From NCBI RefSeq assembly GCF_024713975.1, contig NC_091108.1, forward strand, positions 3,835,001 to 3,899,000: a stretch of 64,000 nt of DNA, given 5' to 3'. Each line of letters starts with the position of its first letter. The stretch's first letter is position 1. The DNA comes from Paralichthys olivaceus (lineage: Eukaryota > Chordata > Actinopteri > Pleuronectiformes > Paralichthyidae). This document shows, one piece after another, positions 57,111 to 64,000 of this stretch. The position numbers and the translations under genes were made by a program. The notes beneath the pieces were generated by a model. That model was not told where the DNA came from. It saw only the letters and a program-made list of their open reading frames with translations, and ran no database searches.

Positions 57111-58154
57111 GTACAGTACATGACTTGTTGAACGGGTCTTTCTTTATGTCAGTAAAATACTAAATATCTTGTTTATCCCTCAAACTTTTGATCAATCGAC
57201 TTATGAGTTATTATAACAATAGTTTAGATATTAGTCAGCTAAAGGTTGAGCAGTTTGCAAACTTCTCTGTTTCTCTTTCTTCTTCCGTTTGTAACCTTTG
57301 CTTCTTTGTTTCTCTCTTTCCTCTGCCTCCCCCTCGTCTTCCTCCTCTGTTGAATAAAAGACCACGAGTGTCTCGAAAGTGTCTCTAAAAAGTCACAGTC
57401 CTTAAAGAAGACAGAAATAATCCCTCCGTTGTTAGAACAATGCGTCTGTAACTTCAAGGTATCTTAGTCATCACCTCTCTGAGGGCTGAGCTCCAAACAG
57501 GACAAAGTCATTTTATTGCTGAGTCACTTGGAAATTCAGCGTGCACGTCTGCTCTCTGTCTCCTGCAGCCTTGAGGAGAAGTTTCTTAGTCAGACACATC
57601 TCTTTAACAAACAGCACCTTTAGGAAAATCTCTGCACGGACTGTTTAGTCGAGTGGAGAAGGAAATTGGTGAGGCTGTTTTGCAGATGATGGAATGCATC
57701 TCTCTGTCTTTTTTGTCTAAGCCTTTAAGACGCTGCAGTTTACGCTGGTGATATATGTACTCAAATCTCTCTGTGTGAGCAGTCATGCTATGTGTAATCA
57801 CTATCAATGAGATGGGGGCTCTATTACGGAGTTATGGCCTGATAACAGTGAGTTTCAGGGGAAATATCAGCTGTTAAATGTCAGTAATCCTGTGCTGGCA
57901 TTTGGCAAATTGAAATGGATTTTCTGTGGTCAGTGCCCCCCCCCACCTCCCTGCCTTTGTCCTTCTCACACAAGGAAACTGGGAGAACAATTGCTATTCT
58001 GCTGTAATACTGTTGAAATACAAAACTGGATGTGCAGCATCTGCTCTGTATCGCATGTACAGTTGCCAACATTTTTTAGTTTTATTGTTTTACTAGTTTT
58101 GTAGTAGTTTTTAAATGTGTATGTAAAAGATCTGCAGCGTTAAAAAGCGCAAAC

Positions 58155-58485
58155 TCGTCTACATCCACAGAAAACATTGATCCTACAGCTCCTGGAAGGC
58201 ATCGCTGTTTCAGCCAATATTTCCACATCGTTTGCATAATGCACGCCTAGTGGCTCAACCAGCCGAGAATAAACAGAATCAACCTGCTGGCCAATCAGAG
58301 CTTGATCGGGGGGGGGGCTTAAAGAGACAGGAGCTAAAACGAAAGTGTTTCAGACAGAGGCTGAAAAGAGGAGCTGCAGCAATGTGAGGAAAGTGATGTG
58401 TTTCCTGAGAATTAGAGCATTAAACCTTTTCAAGTAAATTACAATTATGAACCTGAATATGAGAAGAACGTGTCTCCTTTAAGTT
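58155..58485 (+). mobile_element. teleost 'GAACCTGAAAATGAGCAT' repeat
   Basis: GTTTCAGACAGAGGCTGAAA, AGAGGAGCTGCAGCAATGTG, GTGTTTCCTGAGAATTAGAG, TATGAACCTGAATATGAGAA and the end GTCTCCTTTAAG match from memory a common fish MITE/SINE-like repeat. A run of ten G lies inside (about 58308). Confidence 0.65.
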
Positions 58486-60184
58486 TCTCTTGCAAACTGG
58501 TCGTCTGCCATCCTGACCTGCGGCACAGGCCGGTGAAGAGACCTCCACTGGATGAAGAGCAGCTGGTTTATTACTGTACAGTAGCTCCGTCCTTTGCCAG
58601 CAGCGCGGTCTCTTCTGACCGTTGGCCATCTGCGTCTGTAGGAGCCAGCACTTAAAAACTCAGATATTACAGTACGATAAAGCTGAAATTGTTCTTGTCC
58701 AGAGTTTATGGCAGAATTAATTTCCTTTGAATGGGCGATTCGCTGCGAGACATTTTGGATTTGGGCACTGGTATCTGTTCTGTAATCTATTTGGCAAGAA
58801 CGAGTTGAGGAACTGGAATTGGCATTTAGAGATCCAGGATAAACTTGGGTGAATGTACTTCCCAGTGGTTATGTGGGTCACACGCGTGTCGTCTGAGAGC
58901 GTTGTCAGATGAAACGCAGCGTTATCCCCGGAGAATCAATTGTGCTAAGTGTTGTGGGGAAGAAATCGGCTGCAGAGTAAGTTGCAGTCAAAATAAAATC
59001 TCTTATGTGCTTTGTCTCTGACAGGTCTGCTCACAGACTCTCAGCTTCCTAAAGTGCCACCAAGAGCAGCCTTTTCTTTTTTTTCTCAAATTCTTCGCCT
59101 TCTCAAGTGAGTGAGCATCATCCCACGCAGCAGAGCGTACAGAGCTCCTGCGTCTGTGCCACGTTGTTATTCCCCCTCACCCCAAAAGTTTGCTGGATCC
59201 AGGAGGAGAAGTGAATATCACAGTGTTTAATCCTTTGTACTTGTGGGGATTATGTTCCATTTGGTATCAGATATGCATTAGTCAAATGGGTTTTGAATGC
59301 TTCTGTCTGTCACGGTCACGCGTGTGCGGACAAACACGCAAATATCGGCATCATATGATCAAGGCTGTTATGTGCAGCACTGAAACTTAAATGGATGATA
59401 CATGTGTTTGCTCCTTATTGTTAGAGTTTCATCCACGTGAACACAAACAGATTTGACATTAAGATGATGCTCTGGACCGTAATGATTCTGGATCACGTCA
59501 ACAGAGCAGATTAGAGCTCATTTGACCTGGATTGAAGGATTTTCTTCTCGTGTGTCACGGCTGATAAGGGTGAAACAACACAAGTAGTGTGCGTCAAGGG
59601 AGGGCAGCTTTGACGGATTTTGTTATTGTACTGGAGAAAGGAAACGCTGCCCATTATCGGGCATAACTGGAGTTTGATTGCATGGATTTTGAAAGCAAGG
59701 ACCTACTTATGAATATCTATTATTTATGAAATACAACAAAAGAGGCTGTTAGAAACCATCCTTCCAGACACATTGATGCCTAAACAGAAACTAACAATCC
59801 ATTAAAATGAAAGAGAAAGAGTAAAACTATCTATCATTGGCAAAATGGAAAATATACTTGGAAAACTCTGCGTCTCACTATGAAGTCCATGCTTTAGCCG
59901 ACACGAGGATTCAGCATAAGGAAATGATTGAGTTGTTGCAGATCTGTAGATGAAGAGCAAACTATTCAAAAACATACAACAGAGTGGAATGTCTGATTGA
60001 AGATAACCCATCAAATTAAAAACCCGTTAAATCAAGATACTCTATCACTCTGATGCGACAATTAAATAAAAATCCATTATTTCTGTAGAGCCGTTGTGCT
60101 AATTGATTTGCTTCATTGCTCGTGAATATGAAAGAGTGGTGTAAATATAATTACTGAAACTAATACAATTCTTATTATTGAACA
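58486..60184. other. ST6GALNAC3 intron 1, no recognised feature
   Basis: No exon, RNA gene or known repeat could be supported in this stretch. Confidence 0.4.
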
Positions 60185-60385
60185 ACCGGTTATTGATAAG
60201 TTATTGGTCAATAAATCTCAGGATAAAACCCATCGCAGTTTCCCAGAACCCAAAGTGTCGTCTTCAGATTTGTCTTTGACCAACAGTCCAAAACCCAACT
60301 GATACTTGATTTGCAATGAGAGAAGGAATAAATTGTCATCTAATCAAAATTGTTGATGCTTATTTTTTTGTGGATCAATTAATCA
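60185..60385. repeat. TTAATCGATTA-type teleost repeat
   Basis: GTTATTGATAAGTTATTGGTC, TTTCCCAGAACCCAAAGTGT, CGTCTTCAGATTTGTCTTTG, CCAACAGTCCAAAACCCAAC and GGATCAATTAATCAGTG follow the order of the family noted in RABGGTB intron 2. This copy is more complete in its central part. Confidence 0.7.
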
Positions 60386-60904
60386 GTGAAGTTTCTCATC
60401 TTTTTCTCGTTAAAACACCTCAGCGTAATGTCTCGTCTCCCGGCTCTATTGAAGTGTCTCATGTGCAGGTTGCTAATGACAGAACGTCCTCCACGCCGTC
60501 TGCAGCTCGTGTTCACTCACTCAATGTTCTAATTAAAAATTAAGTGCAAGTGATTGCTGGATTTCTGGTTCCGTCTGCAAAGTTAATTCAGGCTTTGTCA
60601 TTTCAAGGTGTTGCTGTCACGTCGAATCGGCCAGGATGCAAATGTAGCCCAGTGTTTTCGTGAGAGGTGGTTAATTATGAGAAATGAGTTGTCGTCTAAA
60701 CTGACTTCTGACAAACACGTGCTGGATCGTTTGCCTTTGCCGAATAAAGAAATAAATGAATAAATATTTTAAACAATTTATCTATTTATTTTTTACATAA
60801 TTGAGTCACTTTTTAAAATGACCTGTAATCATCTGTAATCTTTGCCAGTGTCAGTACTTTAGTTCCCGCCGGGTTGATTAATGTTCTGTAAAGGGAGTGA
60901 ATGA

Positions 60905-60980
60905 TTGAAGGGTTTCTCCAGTTTCAGTGGGAGAATCTGAGATCCTGTGTTTTAAGATGAGAGGTTCGAGCCCCCTGTGG
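60905..60980 (+). repeat. possible tRNA-derived SINE head
   Basis: TCAGTGGGAGA resembles a pol III A box and GAGGTTCGAGCCCCCT (about 60960-60975) a B box, about 40 bp apart. There is no cloverleaf I can fold with confidence, so it is not called a tRNA gene. A second B-box-like GGGTTCAGGACCC lies at 972. Confidence 0.25.
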
Positions 60981-61283
60981 TCCGTCCGCTGCCACACGAC
61001 AGCTGTGTGAGGGGACTGCCCCCTCTGCTGGGCTCGATAGGGACCAGCAGGGTGCACACGTCCCAGATGAGAAATGAACTTTGCCGCTGCAGCTCCAGCG
61101 TCTGTCCCTCATGCCTCAGTGAATTCTTCATGTTTCTACTCGGACTCTTCTGTGCATTTGTGAAATTGCTCATTTCTGAGACACTCCCAGTTAAGCATTG
61201 TCCTTCTATTCTGCTTTATATCTTAATTCTACTGTTTCAAGATGCAGACACGTTTCAGGAACATACTTAAACAGGCTGGTATT

Positions 61284-62192
61284 AAGGAAGATGAGGAAGA
61301 AGAAGAAGAAGACGAAGAAGAAGAAGATGGTCTTCAGAGGAGCTCATGAGGGTTCAAGTGGAGCTAAGGAGGAAAGTGAGGAGAGCTCTGTTTTACCGAA
61401 CCTGTTGCAGCACCCAGCTGAGCCAGAACACAGGGATGATCTGAGCTGCTTGTGTGGGAAGAACCACCTGGAACCAACATGGCCGAGACCAAGGAGAACA
61501 AATGTTTTCTTTTATTAACATCCAGGAGTCTGAGGGTGAGATGTGACGTCCAACAACAACAAGGATCTGGGAGTCAATGTGGACAAACCTCGGAAGTGGA
61601 CAACCTGGACGTTGAGGTCTTTGTCCATCTGCACCAGGAATCCGTCTTGCAGATATTTACTTTAACTAAAGTGGGATTTGCAGGATTTATTTTCACTTTT
61701 AACTGAACTTATTTTTTGATGTTTAATGGAGTAAATGATTTACTTTCGCTGGCAACTGAAATAGAAAGAAAACAAATATGTGCTCATGTGATGAGTAAAA
61801 ACCCAATAGACTTGTGTAAATAGCTCCTGAATGGAATTATTCATATAGTCATAAACCTAATCTAAATTCAATAATATCTACAAATTGTATTAATTCTCTC
61901 CCACAGTTCTTGTGGCGCTCAGAGCTCCTGTGGGTGAAATTCGAAGGGGAGCTTGTGCATGACCGTGTGAGCAGCAGCACAGGGTCGATTCTTCTTCTTC
62001 CCGGGAATAGAGGAGTTTGTTATCTTGGACTTCTGAAGTGAGACCTTTTCTGGAAATGTGACATGAATGAAGTGATGTGTCCGGACCCCGCTCTCCATCT
62101 CGAGAGCAGCGACGTGTTTATGCTGCTGTCTCAGCGCCCTGGAGAGGCTAATGCTTAAAAGAGAGGAGGAGGAGGAGGAGGAGGAGGAGAGA
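61284..62192. repeat. (GAA)n and (GGA)n purine tracts in ST6GALNAC3 intron 1
   Basis: AAGAAGAAGAAGAAGACGAAGAAGAAG at about 61288-61328 and GAGGAGGAGGAGGAGGAGGA at about 62163-62192. Sequence between them is unremarkable. Confidence 0.85.
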
Positions 62193-62379
62193 GAAGACTT
62201 GGTAAATATTTTCTCAAATGCCTTAATTGAAATTGGATTTTAACTGCTCGGTGGACCGTGGTGGGAAGAATCAGGTACCAGGGAAGAAGCGCTTTTGCAT
62301 TGCAAATGTAATCTTCCTTCTTTTTTTTTATTTTTTATTTGCCCATTGCCCGGGAGACGCTTGAAAATAGCAGATATAT

Positions 62380-62710
62380 TTTTTCATGAGCCATTTTCTT
62401 CAGGTTGAGCCTTTCATTATTCCAATACCCATCACGATTAGCTTTTTGGATTGAACTACAGTGCGGCCCGTTGTCACTGAGCTGCAGCGCCAGGCTTGGT
62501 GGGAAATTGTATTCTCTTCATGCCCAGATAAAGCCTGATGGAGGTGAAACTTTGATTGCACATTATATACGGGGAAATAAACAGCTAATTTGTTTTGCCT
62601 TTTCATTCATCTCACAAATGAATGGAGCGCTACTTGCTGATTATTCTGTAATTTACAAATTTATTGCCTATTTGCTGTACATTAAGTAGGAAAATTGCTG
62701 CGGTGATTGA
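62380..62710. other. candidate conserved noncoding element
   Basis: AT-rich sequence of even complexity with no repeat match, carrying TF-like words (CTTTGATTG, ATAAAGCCTG, GATTAGC). It sits deep in the large first intron of a developmentally regulated gene, the typical place for enhancers. This is only an impression; no alignment was possible. Confidence 0.25.
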
Positions 62711-63479
62711 TTTGAAAAGTGATGTTTAAACGGTTATTTTCAGATTATCCAAAGCAAAGCAGAAAAATCCCATATGCTCGAAGTAAACACGCTGTTAGAG
62801 GAAGCATTTACACCCTTTACTGGAGTTCAAGTAAATACTGTGAGAATTACAACCAAAAGTCTCTGATATTTAGTAAATCGTATTATTATCAAAAACTATT
62901 TACAGCACATACAAAGTTACTAGACATTAAGGTCATGTGATCTGTATTTGACAATTAATTGATCAACAAAAGTTGTTTTTTTTATCCATAAATTCTCTAT
63001 TGCAGCTTCTAAAAGTGATTTTTTTTCTACAAAAATGTTTTATGATGTTTGGTCAAAGTAAGGAAGATAAATTATGTCACTTTTTTCTACATTTTGTTGA
63101 ATTTACAGAGAACATTAAAGGAATATAAACAAGGAAGAAATGACAGTAGACTCCTTCTAAACTAGAAAAAGGGAGTAATAAAAATAGCAGTAAAATAAAA
63201 GAAGCAAAGACGCTGCGTCGTACATTATAAGTCAGGAGGGTAGTCAGCAGATATATGAATCGGTTGCAGTCTATAGTTTGTATATTTTCTGATGATTCTG
63301 AATTTCGAGCAGCCTGGGGGAGTTTTTTTATTGCACAGTTAAAAACTTACACATTCATCAGAAATTTTACAATATTTCAATACACTGCATCCCTCTGAAT
63401 TGTAGAGGAATAAAAGTTTAAAGTAACTTCATGTACTCTTTGAGTAAATGTACTTTGTAAGTTTTCCACCGCTTGCTTT

Positions 63480-63860
63480 TGCTCAGTTTCTTCCCGATTT
63501 AATCGGGTCACAGCCACAAATTGACGAGTCGGCCATAAATGCATTTCTGCTTCTTTTACCTCCGATATATAATCTGGTCACACAGGCAGGAGAGAAAATT
63601 ATGGCTCCCTCGTGTCCCAGGTCCCAATAATCCCACACAGTCTGTCTGGGAGCTGAGATCAATACCTGCTCCGAGAGGGTTTTAGCACCTTTAAAAATAG
63701 CCCCCTCAAAGATTTTAGCTCTGGGTCTGTTTAATGAAACGTCCCGCGGCTGCAACCGTAAGTGGTCGAGCAGTTAATGGCCATCACTGTCTGATTTGAT
63801 GGTCACAAACAAGGTCATTGCAGCCGCGTGCTGAGTCATATTCCTCAAGCAAAATGTTTT
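63480..63860. other. second candidate conserved noncoding element
   Basis: This complex, repeat-free stretch contains an A/T-rich CArG-like TTTAAAAATAGCC, a MARE/AP-1-like TGCTGAGTCAT (about 63829) and GATTTAATCGGGTCA. No exon fits. Regulatory function is a guess. Confidence 0.25.
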
Positions 63861-64000
63861 AACATTGACCGAAAGCTCCGGTGTTAAAACTTCATAACTG
63901 CTCTGCTGCCTCTCTGCCGTTAATGGTCCTCATTTCCCCGACTCCGCCACTGTACTCCCTCCCCAACATGGAGCTTTTCAACCTCTCCGTCAAACGCCTC

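Noticed and set aside
60905-61112. tRNA gene
   Set aside because: A- and B-box-like words exist, but no acceptor stem or anticodon arm could be folded; at most an old SINE head.

Overview
This window looks like a ray-finned fish chromosome, probably a percomorph-type teleost. The genes are vertebrate, with many short exons and GT-AG introns. The spaces between them hold interspersed repeats that I recognise from teleost genomes (several MITE- or SINE-like families, old LINE pieces) and many (GT)n, (AATC)n and other simple repeats. Repeat family matches come from memory and were not searched. I saw no LTR or retrovirus-like element and no bacterial or phage sequence.

All recognised genes lie on the + strand, head to tail: (1) a single-coding-exon leucine-rich-repeat type I membrane protein (4648-5856); (2) a bestrophin, best by synteny as BEST4 (10286-13131); (3) HECTD3, a HECT ubiquitin ligase with a DOC domain (14357-19564); (4) ribosomal protein RPS8 (20521-23526), whose introns carry four box C/D snoRNAs (SNORD55, SNORD46 and two SNORD38 copies); (5) ACADM, medium-chain acyl-CoA dehydrogenase (26024-31150); (6) RABGGTB, the Rab geranylgeranyltransferase beta subunit (32779-37556); (7) the six-codon first coding exon of a likely ST6GALNAC3 sialyltransferase (48340-48357), whose first intron would fill the rest of the window. 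Exon chains for genes 2 to 6 were worked out by hand. They keep phase throughout and give 461, 856, 208, 422 and 331 residues, close to the known family lengths. The genes do not form one pathway. The window joins a BEST4/HECTD3/RPS8 block with an ACADM/RABGGTB/ST6GALNAC3 block; as I recall, these are separate on human chromosome 1.

From 39 to 45 kb, between RABGGTB and ST6GALNAC3, no known gene is recognisable. Even so, a promoter-like ETS/RFX site, an ATG and three phase-compatible exons (39093-39159, 43389-43696, 43939-44043) could encode an unrecognised protein of about 159 residues. This is the best candidate for something undescribed, but it is a prediction only. MSH4 and ASB17, which I recall at this place in mammals, are not seen.

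Other structure: a 27-copy, 33-bp minisatellite (24980-25859) that stops about 165 bp before the ACADM start codon; a teleost MITE-like element that begins about 10 bp after the LRR gene's stop codon; a hAT-like MITE (40861-41147); LINE reverse-transcriptase and C-terminal fragments; and a diverged tandem triplication in ST6GALNAC3 intron 1 (about 48820-49990).
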